A DNA stretch of 42,163 bases from Thiotrichales bacterium (GCA_947476405.1 CANJQG010000013.1:1-42163); one strand, 5' to 3'. Positions 1 through 8,488 are shown, counted from the stretch's first letter. Program-made: numbers and translations. The notes: a model not told the origin generated them from the letters alone.

Positions 1-1
1 C

Positions 2-130
2 GGCGCTTTAATCTTTTGTCGGATCAGAGGCTATCTCTCCTCCTGTCGCAAACATGGCGTTAATATGACCGAGGCGCTAACCCTCTTGTTTCAAGGAAAG
101 ATGCCTGACTTTGTTTATGACTCAATCTAA
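2..130 (+). CDS. IS66-family transposase, C-terminal end (partial at window edge)
   Basis: An open frame enters from the left edge and stops at TAA 128-130, giving 42 residues. The core YLSSCRKHGVNMTEALTLLF followed by QGKMP closely resembles the very C-terminus of IS66-family DDE transposases (typically 'arg-x-Tyr-Ile-Ser-Thr-x-Arg-Lys-x-Gly ... Ala-Leu ... Phe-x-Gly'). The rest of the gene lies outside the window, so it cannot be judged whether the element is intact. A GTTAC at 142-146, shortly after the stop, resembles the usual IS66 terminal TTAC and may mark the right end of the element; that is inference. Identity is from motif recognition only. Confidence 0.6.
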   Translation, partial: GALIFCRIRGYLSSCRKHGVNMTEALTLLFQGKMPDFVYDSI

Positions 131-208
131 TTTGGTGAATCGTTACAAAAAATACACCTATTGCAATGAGATATTACAAAAGAGAGCGCATAAGTTCAAA
201 GGGAATAC

Positions 209-236
209 CTCCCCCTCTCCCAGAAGAGAGAGGAGT
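209..236. repeat. Imperfect CT/GA-rich hairpin, possible terminator or dispersed intergenic repeat
   Basis: A pyrimidine-rich arm (CTCCCCCTCTCCC) is followed by a purine-rich arm (GAGAGAGAGGAG) a few bases later, able to form an imperfect stem. It lies just beyond the 3' end of the minus-strand repeat gene, where a terminator would sit, but no clear U-tract follows. Similar CT/GA hairpins often occur as dispersed intergenic repeats in bacteria. The call is tentative. Confidence 0.3.
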
Positions 237-258
237 TCGAACATATTGTTTCGCAGCT

Positions 259-711
259 TTAGTGGGAAGGCGATGGCCCTACTCCTGAATTTTGGTTCGC
301 TAAACGCGCGATATCAGAATATCCGTGATATTTAGCAGGAGCAGGCGCCGAAACCGTTGCAGCCTGAAAAACAGCATGAGATGCGAGAGCAGTAGACACC
401 GATGGTTTCATTTCTGAAGCCAAATCTGCCTCAACATCAGCATATCCAGGATATTTAGCAGGAGCAGGCGCCGAAACCGTTGCAGCCTGAAAAACAGCAT
501 GAGATGCGAGAGTAGTAGACACCGATGGTTTCATTGCTGCATCCAAATCTGCCTCAACATCAGCATATCCACGATATTTAGCAGGAGCAGGCGCCGAAAC
601 CGTTGCAGCCTGAAAAACAGCATGAGATGCGAGAGCAGTAGACACCGATGGTTTCATTTCTGCATCCAAATCTGCCCCAATATCAGCATATCCTTTTTGA
701 CTTTGTTTCAT
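259..711 (-). CDS. Alanine-rich tandem-repeat protein of unknown function
   Basis: 150 residues: a 6-residue leader (MKQSQK), three tandem units of 41 residues (7-47, 48-88, 89-129), and a 21-residue tail that begins like a fourth unit (GYSDI) and then diverges. Each unit starts GYAD, carries an acidic stretch and then an almost invariant block containing KPSVST, LASHAVFQAATVSAPAPAKY. No signal peptide, membrane span or known fold is recognised. The start is well supported: AGGAG lies 6 bases before the ATG, and a TTGATT-17-TAGAAT promoter sits further upstream. The opposite strand also stays open over the repeats but lacks such signals. The gene sits between two insertion-sequence remnants. 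Function unknown; a secreted or surface repeat protein, or an effector, would be a guess. Confidence 0.6.
   Translation of the reverse strand: MKQSQKGYADIGADLDAEMKPSVSTALASHAVFQAATVSAPAPAKYRGYADVEADLDAAMKPSVSTTLASHAVFQAATVSAPAPAKYPGYADVEADLASEMKPSVSTALASHAVFQAATVSAPAPAKYHGYSDIARLANQNSGVGPSPSH
325..693 (-). repeat. Three tandem 123-bp coding repeats
   Basis: Units occupy 571-693, 448-570 and 325-447. Over most of their length they are identical at the DNA level, including silent positions; differences concentrate in the acidic segment following GYAD and at the last codon. Unit length is a multiple of three, so gain or loss of a unit keeps the frame. This indicates recent duplication or ongoing homogenisation. 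Confidence 0.9.
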
Positions 712-769
712 TGCGCGCTCCTTTTTAATTAAGTGAAAAAATTGACTGCTTGACTTCCAAGCTCCTGCT

Positions 770-798
770 ATTCTATCTTACAAAAAATATTTAATCAA
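770..798 (-). promoter_or_regulatory. Sigma-70-type promoter of the tandem-repeat gene
   Basis: On the minus strand TTGATT (793-798) is followed after exactly 17 bases by TAGAAT (770-775). Transcription would start near 763 and yield a leader of about 50 bases ending in an AGGAG ribosome binding site before the ATG at 711. The left end of the ISNCY element is about 33 bases upstream of the -35 box, so the insertion left this promoter intact. Confidence 0.55.
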
Positions 799-1017
799 AT
801 AATAAAATATATATCAAAAATAAAGCTGATTAATTAGTGCCTGAACGAAAATTCATGGAAAGCCTGATTTGACTGACATTAGCGCCTGGCAGGCAAAACA
901 AAGAATGCGCATAAAAGATCTCATTTCAGCCAGCTATTTCAGATTTTGTACAGCGTGAGTGGGGTATAAAGCGCGTAAAATCTGATTAAAATATGTAAAT
1001 TTAGCAATAACAACCAT

Positions 1018-1053
1018 TTGATATATAATGGATATGCTATATAATTAGCATAT
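1018..1053 (+). promoter_or_regulatory. Transposase promoter with a palindrome enclosing the -10 box
   Basis: TTGATA (1018-1023) is separated by 16 bases from TATAAT (1040-1045). The TATAAT hexamer is precisely the loop between perfect 8-base inverted repeats ATATGCTA (1032-1039) and TAGCATAT (1046-1053). Such placement is typical of a repressor operator or of a structured leader limiting transposase expression. The transposase ATG follows at 1075. Confidence 0.55.
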
Positions 1054-1074
1054 GAAATTAACGGGAAAAATGAA

Positions 1075-2273
1075 ATGCGCGAAATACAATCAAGTCAGCT
1101 AAACTTCGGAGCGGTTGACATCAGCAAAATTAAATTCAACAAGAGAAGTCGGGATGAAATGCCGCAGTTGCTTCGTGGTCTGCAACACATTTACGTGACG
1201 CCGGAATATCGTGATCCCATTTTTAAATTGCTGGAAGAAAAGATTGCGCCTAAAGTGAGCAAGCAGAACGGTCGGAAGGGGATGGAGCTTTGGAAGATTC
1301 TGGTGATGGGGGTGGTTCGCCTGAATTTAAACTGGAACTATGACCGTCTGGAAAATGAAGTGAATCACCATTCCCAGATTAGAGAAATGCTGGGTCATGG
1401 CAAATACGAGTTTTCCGAGCATGTTTATGCGCTGCAAACCTTGAAAGACAATGTGAGCTTGTTGACTGAAGACTTGCTTGAGTGGAGGTGATTGCCAAAA
1501 AACAGGCGGCGCTGATGGAGTCACATCGAGAATATATCTTGCTTGCAGGAGAGCACCTGGTTAAAATCGATAAAGTCATGACAGAACGAGGATTAAACAA
1601 GACAGAAGCGTTTGCGATGTTTTACAAAGATGCACTGCATCAGATAAATTTGATTGATCGCCGTGTGCTGAAAGGCGAGGCAATTCCTCATTCTGAAAAA
1701 ATATTCTCTCTGTTTCAACGTTACACGGAATGGGTCTCGAAGGGTAAGGCAGGCGTGCCTGTTGAATTAGGACTGAAGGTCTGCATTGTAGAGGATCAAT
1801 TCCAGTTTATTTTATCGCATCGAGTGATGCAGCAGGAAACAGACTGTGAGATTGCGGTTGAGCTGATCAAAAAGACCAAGGGAATTTATCCTGACTTGAC
1901 GCAAGTCAGTGCAGACAAGGGCTTCCACTCACCAAAAAACCAAAAGGAATTGGCGGAAACGCTAGATGTATCGGTCATTCCCTACAAAGGAAAATGTTCC
2001 AAGGCACGCCAAGAGGTAGAGTCATCGCAGGAATTTAAAAAGGTTCGGCATCAGCACTCAGCGATTGAATCAGCGATCAATGCCCTGGAAGTTCATGGCT
2101 TAGACGTATGTCCAGACAAAGGCCTGGATGCGTTCAAGCGTTACGTTTCCTTGGCGATTGTTGCACGAAACTTGCAACGGATCGGTGCGATTTTGCAGGA
2201 AAAAGAACGGCACACCGAGCGACGCAAGGCGCAGCGCAATTTAAACAAAGCGCTGCAAATGAAAGCCGCCTAG
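1075..2273 (+). pseudogene. ISNCY-family transposase, internally deleted and frameshifted
   Basis: Two overlapping frames (1075-1491 and 1482-2273) together cover an N-terminal and a C-terminal part of one transposase. The first begins MREIQSSQLNFGAVDISKIK and contains NGRKGMELWKILVMGVVRLN and REMLGHG, typical of the ISNCY group; it ends at a UGA soon after YALQTLKDNVSLLTEDLLE. The second resumes with AKKQAALMESHREYILLAGE and carries the later DDE-type blocks: VEDQFQF, SADKGFHS, and HSAIESAINALEVHGL. Family members normally have between these parts a segment with an ETDVHYPTD-like motif holding the first catalytic aspartate; it is absent here. The breakpoint is near 1480-1490. The protein should be inactive; the inverted repeats could still be mobilised in trans by an intact relative. 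Confidence 0.75.
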
Positions 2274-2565
2274 CCAAAAAAATCATAAAAACCCAGATTA
2301 AATCACGATCGAAAAATAAATTCGAGGCTGATGCCTGTTCATGATAAAATATTTTGCTCAACTTGCAGTCAGCGCAGCCTTAAAAAATGATCTGTCGCAA
2401 GCACTTTTTTTGAAAAAAGCCAAATTGGTTAAAAAGCAGATCAGTTGATTTTTTGCCTGACGTGAATATTTGTGGCTTTCCGGTCTGACACTAATTAAAA
2501 CTTAAACCCAAAAAAAGCAGTTGAAAACAAGCTTCTCCTGTAACAATCTGAAAAGTATAGGCTTT

Positions 2566-2596
2566 TACAAAAAATGAAACTCACCAATTGGGTGAT
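2566..2596 (-). terminator. Possible weak terminator of the efflux operon
   Basis: Just downstream of the minus-strand RND gene a short hairpin (TCACC 2581-2585, GGTGA 2591-2595, 5-base loop) is followed on that strand by GTTTCATTTTTTG, a fair U-run a few bases away. The stem is short, so the call is weak. It lies between the right end of the insertion sequence (2497) and the stop codon at 2633; no other feature was seen in 2498-2632. Confidence 0.35.
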
Positions 2597-2632
2597 GACA
2601 ATATTCACAAAAAAGTTATTTTATTCAATATG

Positions 2633-5600
2633 TTATATTGCGAAAGCACTTTCAACTGCTTTTTTTGGGTTAAAGCGTGATTTGAAGCGCGCCATTAAGG
2701 TATAGGCCACCGGAACGATAAATAAAGAGAAAATCGTTCCAACCAAAAGTCCGAAGACGATGATCATGCCAATCTGACGACGGCCACTGGCATCTGTTCC
2801 CGTGGTTAAAATAAGTGGCAAGGCTCCTAAAATCATCGTAAGACTGGTCATCAATATGGGACGCAGTCGAATCAGCGCAGCCTCTTTTACGGCGGTGACG
2901 ACATCCTTGCCCTCACTGCGCAATTGGTTAGCGAACTGCGTAATCAACACACCATGTTTTGAAACCAGGCCGATCAAGGTCACTAAGGCGATTTTGGTGT
3001 AAATATTAATAGAACCATTGACGAGATATAAGGCTAATAAGCCCGCAACAATACACAAAGGAACCGTGCACAAGATAATCAGCGGATCAAAAAAACTTTC
3101 AAAAATCGCAGCCAGAACCAGATAAATAAAGACCAACCCAAGCATAATAAAGGCATTGCCACTGGCAGAGTTTTGCATCAAATTGCGCATTTGTCCTGCC
3201 CAGGTAATTTCAATATTATGCGGCAAAACCTGCGCCGCAGTGGCCTGAATCTGCGCCATTGCCTGACCCATCGAATAATTGGACGCAATGTTTAAATCCA
3301 CCTCCCCTGCGCGCAATTGATTGACATGCACGCGTGAGGGCAAATCCAAACTGGGTGTGACCGTCACTAAACTGCTGATCGGAATCAATTGATTTTGACT
3401 ATTCGCCACATAGAGTTTTTGTAAAACCCCCATATCCACGAGATCCGACTCCGGCAATTGCATGGTGATGCCATAGCCATAACCGTTGATCTGATAAGTG
3501 GTGTCCGCAAAAGTATAGCCGCCTAAAAAGGTCGACAAGGTATTATTTAAAACGCCAAGATCCACCCCCAATTGACGCGCCAGATTACGATTGACTTCCA
3601 GATTATATTGCTGCTGATTAAAACGCGTCATATTGACGACAGAAGTGATCCCTGGGACTTTTTCTAAAGCAGCCTGCATGGCCGCCGTCGCGCTTGCAAT
3701 TTGCTGGTAACTCATCTGCCCACTTAAATAAAAATACAAAGCTCCTTGATGAGATGAACTTTGATTTTGATTCGCATCCATCACGGCCACCCCACCTGAT
3801 AAAGCAGGAATAGCGCTAATTTTAAGATTATAATCTGTCGCAATTTGATCTCGCTGATGCGCATCTTTCACCCCTGCAAGAAAAATCACATTACCACTTT
3901 CATTGACATAATACATCACACTTTTTAAACGGGAATCCTGATTCAGCGCATCCCGAAGCGGCGCAGACAATTGATTCATATAATCTGGGCTTGCAGAGTT
4001 GGGGCCAGACAAATACGCAAACAGATAATTAATTTCGCTTTTCGGCAATAAATCAGTCGGCAATAAATGAAAAAATGCCATGCCAAAAATAATATTAGCC
4101 AGCATAAAGCCAAAGACGGTTTTACGATGCGCCAAAACCCAATCCAAAGCCTGCGCATAATAAAAATGGACTTTAGACGTCAAAACCTGAAGGCGTAATT
4201 CATGCGCATTCATCCGATGCGGCCTTAAAAAACGACTACACATCATGGGCGACAAAGTCAGCGCCAAAAAGCCGGAAATCAAAATCGCCGAGGCCAAGCT
4301 TAAAGAAAACTCTTGAAAATAAGCCGTATCAATATTCGCCTTCATAAAAATGGTGGGAATATACACTGCAATCAAACACACCGTAATCCCTAAAATTGCA
4401 AAGCTAATTTCTTCAATACTTTCCTTTGCCGCTTTCAGAGGAGATTTACCCATTTCGATATGACGATAGGTATTCTCCATCACCACAATCGCGTCATCCA
4501 CGACCATCCCCACTGCCAGGACCAAAGCCAGCAAGGTCATCACATTAATCGAAAAACCGAGCGCAAAAATCAATGAAAACGTCGCAATCAGACAAATCGG
4601 AATGGTGACAATCGGAATCAACGTCGCGCGCCAATTGCCTAAAAAGCCCAAAGTGACCAAAATCACTAACAAAATCGCAATAAAAATACTGGCATACACT
4701 TCATGAATCGCCTGATCTAAGGGCTGGGATAGATCAAAGACAGGAACAACGGCCATGCCCTCTGGCAAATTAGGTTGCATCTCTTTCACCAGCTGACGAA
4801 TCCCCTGACCCACGGCGATCGGATTGGCATCGTCTGTCGCTTGAATTTCAATCATAAATCCAGGCTGGCCGTTCACATAACCAAACCAGTTATTATTGCC
4901 TTCCCAGCCAATATCTAAAGCCGCAATATCACTTAAATGAACCAGGCGCGCCCCTTTTTTGGCCACGACTAAATTACTGAAACTATTTAAATCCGGAACG
5001 GTCATTTGGGAATTGACCTGCAATGTTTGTTGCCCCGTCGTCACACTGCCCAGGGGATAAGACGTATTACTATTTTCCAAAGCTGACTGAACATCATTCA
5101 CACTGATATTCAACGCCGCCATACTTTGAGGAATTAAATTGACCCGTAAAGTCGGCGTGTCTGCATCCACACTCACATTGGCTACGCCCGAAATTTCCTG
5201 CAGGCGCGGCAGAAAAACCGTATTGACATAGTTCACCAACTCCACCATCGGCATCTGCGTATCTGAAAAACCCAACATCATGACCAGATTGCTATCCCCA
5301 TGCTGAAAAATTTGGGGATGATCCCCATTTTCAGGCAGATTGGCGCCTGAGATTTCCTGAAGCACCTGAGATTGCGCAATAATAAATTTTTCCTGCGTCA
5401 GATTATTAAACTGCAAAAAAATCGTACTCATACCCTGTTCGGAGCGCGAGCCCATATAATCCATTCCTGGCGTAGAGGCCAAGGTCTCTTCCAAAGGCTC
5501 TGTCAGATTTTGCTCCACATATTCAGGGCTGGTGCCCGGCATAAAATCCTGAACCATCAAGGTCGGCTTAAAATAAAGTGGCGCAAAGCGCACAGGCAAT

Positions 5601-5692
5601 TCCATATAGGCAATCAGTCCGATAATCACGAGAATTAAACTCAAGACCGTCGCAAAAACCGGCCGTCGAATACAGATTTGTGAAATTTTCAT
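2633..5692 (-). CDS. RND efflux transporter, inner-membrane permease subunit
   Basis: 1019 residues, the usual length for HAE1-type RND pumps (AcrB/MexF class), which exchange protons for drugs or other amphiphiles within a tripartite envelope complex. The N-terminus MKISQICIRRPVFATVLSLI is the standard first membrane helix after a short cytoplasmic lead. Around residue 400 is GMVVDDAIVVMENTYRH, containing the paired aspartates of the proton relay; LIGLVSKHGVLITQFAN near residue 930 carries the partner lysine. Two large periplasmic loops separate the helices as expected. The start ATG overlaps the stop of the membrane-fusion gene by 4 bases (ATGA), so the two are translationally coupled. No outer-membrane channel gene is nearby, so a TolC-like protein encoded elsewhere is presumably used. 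Substrate cannot be read from the sequence. Confidence 0.92.
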   Translation of the reverse strand: MKISQICIRRPVFATVLSLILVIIGLIAYMELPVRFAPLYFKPTLMVQDFMPGTSPEYVEQNLTEPLEETLASTPGMDYMGSRSEQGMSTIFLQFNNLTQEKFIIAQSQVLQEISGANLPENGDHPQIFQHGDSNLVMMLGFSDTQMPMVELVNYVNTVFLPRLQEISGVANVSVDADTPTLRVNLIPQSMAALNISVNDVQSALENSNTSYPLGSVTTGQQTLQVNSQMTVPDLNSFSNLVVAKKGARLVHLSDIAALDIGWEGNNNWFGYVNGQPGFMIEIQATDDANPIAVGQGIRQLVKEMQPNLPEGMAVVPVFDLSQPLDQAIHEVYASIFIAILLVILVTLGFLGNWRATLIPIVTIPICLIATFSLIFALGFSINVMTLLALVLAVGMVVDDAIVVMENTYRHIEMGKSPLKAAKESIEEISFAILGITVCLIAVYIPTIFMKANIDTAYFQEFSLSLASAILISGFLALTLSPMMCSRFLRPHRMNAHELRLQVLTSKVHFYYAQALDWVLAHRKTVFGFMLANIIFGMAFFHLLPTDLLPKSEINYLFAYLSGPNSASPDYMNQLSAPLRDALNQDSRLKSVMYYVNESGNVIFLAGVKDAHQRDQIATDYNLKISAIPALSGGVAVMDANQNQSSSHQGALYFYLSGQMSYQQIASATAAMQAALEKVPGITSVVNMTRFNQQQYNLEVNRNLARQLGVDLGVLNNTLSTFLGGYTFADTTYQINGYGYGITMQLPESDLVDMGVLQKLYVANSQNQLIPISSLVTVTPSLDLPSRVHVNQLRAGEVDLNIASNYSMGQAMAQIQATAAQVLPHNIEITWAGQMRNLMQNSASGNAFIMLGLVFIYLVLAAIFESFFDPLIILCTVPLCIVAGLLALYLVNGSINIYTKIALVTLIGLVSKHGVLITQFANQLRSEGKDVVTAVKEAALIRLRPILMTSLTMILGALPLILTTGTDASGRRQIGMIIVFGLLVGTIFSLFIVPVAYTLMARFKSRFNPKKAVESAFAI

Positions 5693-6753
5693 GATTGACT
5701 CTGGATCGCCGTAACCGTTTGACCTGGCTCGACTTTTTCCTGACCGCCGACAATCACCATCGCACCCGGCGTTAACCCAGACAGAATCGCTGTTTGATCC
5801 TGATATTGGATCCCAATTTGAACAAACTGTTCTACCACTTTATGATTCACGACTTCATATACCCCAAAGCCACTTAATTCTGAAACCAAACTTAAGGTGG
5901 GCACGGATAAAACCTGACGCGCAGGTTGCAAAACATGGGTCACATGCATCAACATTCCAGGAGACAACCCCTTTGGATTCAATAGCTTAGCACGAACGGT
6001 AAACGAGTGACTGGTCGCACTGATCAAAGGCGCCAGATAATCCACTGATGCAGAAAAGGTTTCACCGGGATAACTATCTACGGTCAAATGAACGGCTTGC
6101 CCCTGCTTCACTAAAGCATAATCCGTTTCAGGAACCTGATACACGACCTCCAGATCATTGCGATTGATAATCGCCACAACCGAATCACCCGCATTCACAT
6201 AGCTTCCGACGCTCAAATTAGTTGAACCCATTGTCCCGGTAAAGGGCGCCCGAATCTGCATATCATCCAAACTTTTTTTCATCCCCGCAAGCGTCGCCAA
6301 GGCTTCCTGATAAGTCGCATACTGTTGATCAATCTGCATTTTAGACAAGACATCTGGGTCTTCTTTATTCAAAGACATATACCGATCGTATAGCGATTTT
6401 GCATTGACTAAGGTTGCCTCCGCCTCATCATAGGCCGCTTGCTCTGACTGCGCATGCAACTGTAAAAGCAATTGCCCCAGTTTCACATTTTGACCATTCT
6501 GAAACAAAATACTTTGAATCACACCGGCCTGTTGGGATTTCAGCATTGTCCCCTGAGGCGCAATGAGATTTCCTAACGCAGTCACAGCCAAAGGCAAATT
6601 TTGCTCCGTTGCAGGCATCACTGTCACCGTCACAGGCGTAACCATGGGCACCGCTGCCGGCTGCATCCATTCATACGATCCAAAGCCCAAGGCAATCAGC
6701 ACCAGAACGATCGCAATGAGGCTCTTCTTTTTTCGTAAATATCTTTTTAGCAC
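5689..6753 (-). CDS. RND efflux periplasmic adaptor (membrane fusion protein)
   Basis: 354 residues from the chosen GTG at 6753. It has an N-terminal membrane anchor (LIAIVLVLIALGFGSYEWM), a beta-barrel/lipoyl hairpin region (GVIQSILFQNGQNVKLGQLL ... IRAPFTGTMGSTNLSVGSYV) and a C-terminal beta-barrel plus membrane-proximal domain, the order of AcrA/MdtA-type adaptors. It bridges the RND permease to an outer-membrane channel. The GTG start is preferred because AAGGAAG lies about 10 bases upstream and because it falls 1 base after the nrdR stop; an in-frame ATG at 6795 would overlap nrdR by 41 bases and has no ribosome binding site. It is the third gene of a glyA-nrdR-adaptor-permease run, a linkage likely to reflect co-transcription rather than shared function. 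Confidence 0.9.
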   Translation of the reverse strand: MLKRYLRKKKSLIAIVLVLIALGFGSYEWMQPAAVPMVTPVTVTVMPATEQNLPLAVTALGNLIAPQGTMLKSQQAGVIQSILFQNGQNVKLGQLLLQLHAQSEQAAYDEAEATLVNAKSLYDRYMSLNKEDPDVLSKMQIDQQYATYQEALATLAGMKKSLDDMQIRAPFTGTMGSTNLSVGSYVNAGDSVVAIINRNDLEVVYQVPETDYALVKQGQAVHLTVDSYPGETFSASVDYLAPLISATSHSFTVRAKLLNPKGLSPGMLMHVTHVLQPARQVLSVPTLSLVSELSGFGVYEVVNHKVVEQFVQIGIQYQDQTAILSGLTPGAMVIVGGQEKVEPGQTVTAIQSQS

Positions 6754-6754
6754 G

Positions 6755-7219
6755 CTAGAGCCGCTTCCTTTTTTTAACCAAATCTTGAATCTCATTCATG
6801 AACGCATTCAGATCTTGAAACTGGTGATAAACCGAGGCAAAGCGCACATAGGCCACATCATCTAACTTACGCAATTCAGCCATGACAAACTCCCCCAACT
6901 GACTACTGGGAATTTCTTTTTCACCGGAAGCGCGCATGCTTCTGAAAATACCACTGATCGCTTGATCGACTTGATCTGCAGTCACAGGGCGTTTTTCAAT
7001 CGCACGCAAAATACCTGAACGCACGCGCTGTTCATCAAAGGCGACGCGCGTTCCATCACGTTTAATAATACGAGGCATATTAAGCTCAGAGATTTCATAG
7101 GTCGTAAAACGCTCCTGACAAGAGAGGCACTCGCGTCGACGGCGAATTTGATTCACCTCCGGCACATAGCGGGAATCGGTCACTTTAGTATCATGCGTCT
7201 GACAAAACGGGCAATCCAT
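6755..7219 (-). CDS. nrdR: Transcriptional repressor NrdR of ribonucleotide reductase genes
   Basis: 154 residues, matching the family's usual length. The N-terminus MDCPFCQTHDTKVTDSRYVP has the first CxxC of the zinc ribbon, completed by CLSCQERF near residue 35; an ATP-cone domain follows (IKRDGTRVAFDEQRVRSGIL). NrdR binds (d)ATP through the cone and represses nrd operons by binding NrdR boxes. It lies 6 bases after glyA, the standard gammaproteobacterial glyA-nrdR arrangement. An AAGGAT upstream of the ATG serves as ribosome binding site. No nrd genes occur in this window. Confidence 0.96.
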   Translation of the reverse strand: MDCPFCQTHDTKVTDSRYVPEVNQIRRRRECLSCQERFTTYEISELNMPRIIKRDGTRVAFDEQRVRSGILRAIEKRPVTADQVDQAISGIFRSMRASGEKEIPSSQLGEFVMAELRKLDDVAYVRFASVYHQFQDLNAFMNEIQDLVKKRKRL

Positions 7220-7225
7220 TTTTTT

Positions 7226-8488
7226 TTAATCCTTCTGGTCGATATAAACGGGATAGTCTTTGCACAAAGCTTTCACGCTCTCACGTACCCGCGCGAGCAC
7301 GGCTTGATCTTCAGGATGATGAACGACCTCAGTAATCCACAACGCAATCTGCTGGAACTCTTTTTCCATCATCCCGCGTGTCGTCAAAGCAGGCGTACCT
7401 AGACGCATTCCGCTGGTCACAAAAGGAGATGCTGGATCATTGGGAATAGCATTTTTGTTAATGGTAATATAGGCGTCCCCGAGGGCAGCCTCGGCAACTT
7501 TGCCTGTAATACCCTGCTTGAGGAGCGACACGAGCATCAGATGATTATCCGTCCCGCCCGAAATAATATCAAAGCCTTGATCTTGCAAGCCTTTTGCCAA
7601 AGCACGCGCATTTTTCACCACTTGTGTTTGATAAGTTTTAAACTCAGGCTGCAAGGCTTCTAGAAAACACAAAGCCTTCGCTGCAATCACATGCATCAAA
7701 GGACCACCCTGCGTCCCCGGAAATACTAAGCTATTAAATTTTTTCTGCAAGTCTGGATTTTCTTTACATAAAATCAAGCCACCACGAGGGCCGCGCAGGG
7801 TCTTATGAGTGGTACTCGTGACCACATCTGCAAAAGGAATCGGATTGGGGTACAGACCCGCCGCCACTAAACCGGCAATATGCGCCATATCAACCATCAA
7901 AAGCGCACCGACTTCATCCGCAATCTCACGAAAAATCTGCCAATCCATAATGCGAGAATAAGCTGAAAACCCACCTACAATGAGTTTAGGCCGATGCTGT
8001 TTCGCCAAATCACGCAGTTGATCATAGTTCAGCAACCCGGTATCCGCATGAATTCCATAAGGAATCGCATTAAATAATTTTCCTGAAAAATTCGCTTTGC
8101 ACCCATGGGTAAGATGCCCGCCTTGATCCAAAGCCAGGCCTAAAAAAGTGTCTCCCGGATTAAGCAGCGCCATCATGACAGCTGCATTCGCTTGTGACCC
8201 AGAATGGGGCTGCACATTCGCATAATCGGCACCAAAAAGTGTTTTCGCTCGCTCAATCGCCAGATTTTCTGCAAGATCCACAAACTCACAGCCACCATAA
8301 TACCGCTTTCCAGGATAGCCCTCTGCATATTTATTGGTAAGCACGGAGCCCTGAATATCCATAATCCCTTGAGAGGCATAATTTTCAGACGCAATCAATT
8401 CCAAATGATTTTCCTGACGGATTTTTTCTTGTTCAATCGCCCCAAAAAGTTGCGGGTCAAACTGGCGCCAATCTTGCTTTTTTATCAT
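7226..8488 (-). CDS. glyA: Serine hydroxymethyltransferase
   Basis: 420 residues. It interconverts serine and glycine while charging tetrahydrofolate with a one-carbon unit, a pyridoxal-phosphate reaction. Diagnostic stretches are ENYASQGIMDIQGSVLTNKY, YPGKRYYGGCE, VQPHSGSQANAAV, and STTHKTLRGPRGG, which holds the cofactor-binding lysine. The start is set at ATG 8488 because AGGA lies 6-7 bases upstream; the frame can be extended one codon to a GTG at 8491. It is the first gene of a run through nrdR into the efflux genes; the 65-base gap to the OPT gene upstream did not show a convincing promoter, so read-through from the trpR-OPT transcript is possible. Confidence 0.97.
   Translation of the reverse strand: MIKKQDWRQFDPQLFGAIEQEKIRQENHLELIASENYASQGIMDIQGSVLTNKYAEGYPGKRYYGGCEFVDLAENLAIERAKTLFGADYANVQPHSGSQANAAVMMALLNPGDTFLGLALDQGGHLTHGCKANFSGKLFNAIPYGIHADTGLLNYDQLRDLAKQHRPKLIVGGFSAYSRIMDWQIFREIADEVGALLMVDMAHIAGLVAAGLYPNPIPFADVVTSTTHKTLRGPRGGLILCKENPDLQKKFNSLVFPGTQGGPLMHVIAAKALCFLEALQPEFKTYQTQVVKNARALAKGLQDQGFDIISGGTDNHLMLVSLLKQGITGKVAEAALGDAYITINKNAIPNDPASPFVTSGMRLGTPALTTRGMMEKEFQQIALWITEVVHHPEDQAVLARVRESVKALCKDYPVYIDQKD

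Larger units (their letters stand above)
831..2497 (+). mobile_element. ISNCY-type insertion sequence with defective transposase
   Basis: Terminal inverted repeats are visible: 831-855 and the complement of 2473-2497 match at 19 of 25 positions, starting with the identical nonamer TAATTAGTG. The exact tips are uncertain because the outer bases are AT-rich and self-complementary; if the ends are at AGTG, a 4-base AATT could be the target duplication. The element, about 1.67 kb, encloses one transposase gene that is broken by an internal deletion and frameshift. The roughly 240 bases between the left end and the gene hold only a promoter and a palindrome; the roughly 225 bases after the gene hold no convincing gene. 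Confidence 0.7.

Noticed and set aside
111..335. Plus-strand frame of 74 codons near the left edge
   Set aside because: It overlaps the end of the IS66 frame and the 3' end of the repeat gene, has no start signals and a low-complexity translation.
325..693. Regular 123-bp repeats as a possible CRISPR array
   Set aside because: The units abut with no unique spacers, keep a minus-strand reading frame and code for a repeat protein.
499..732. Plus-strand reading frame over the repeats
   Set aside because: It is a shadow of the minus-strand repeat gene; no ribosome binding site or promoter, and cysteine/histidine-rich composition without sense.
5689..6795. ATG at 6795 as start of the efflux adaptor
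   Set aside because: It would overlap nrdR by 41 bases and lacks a ribosome binding site, while GTG 6753 has AAGGAAG upstream.
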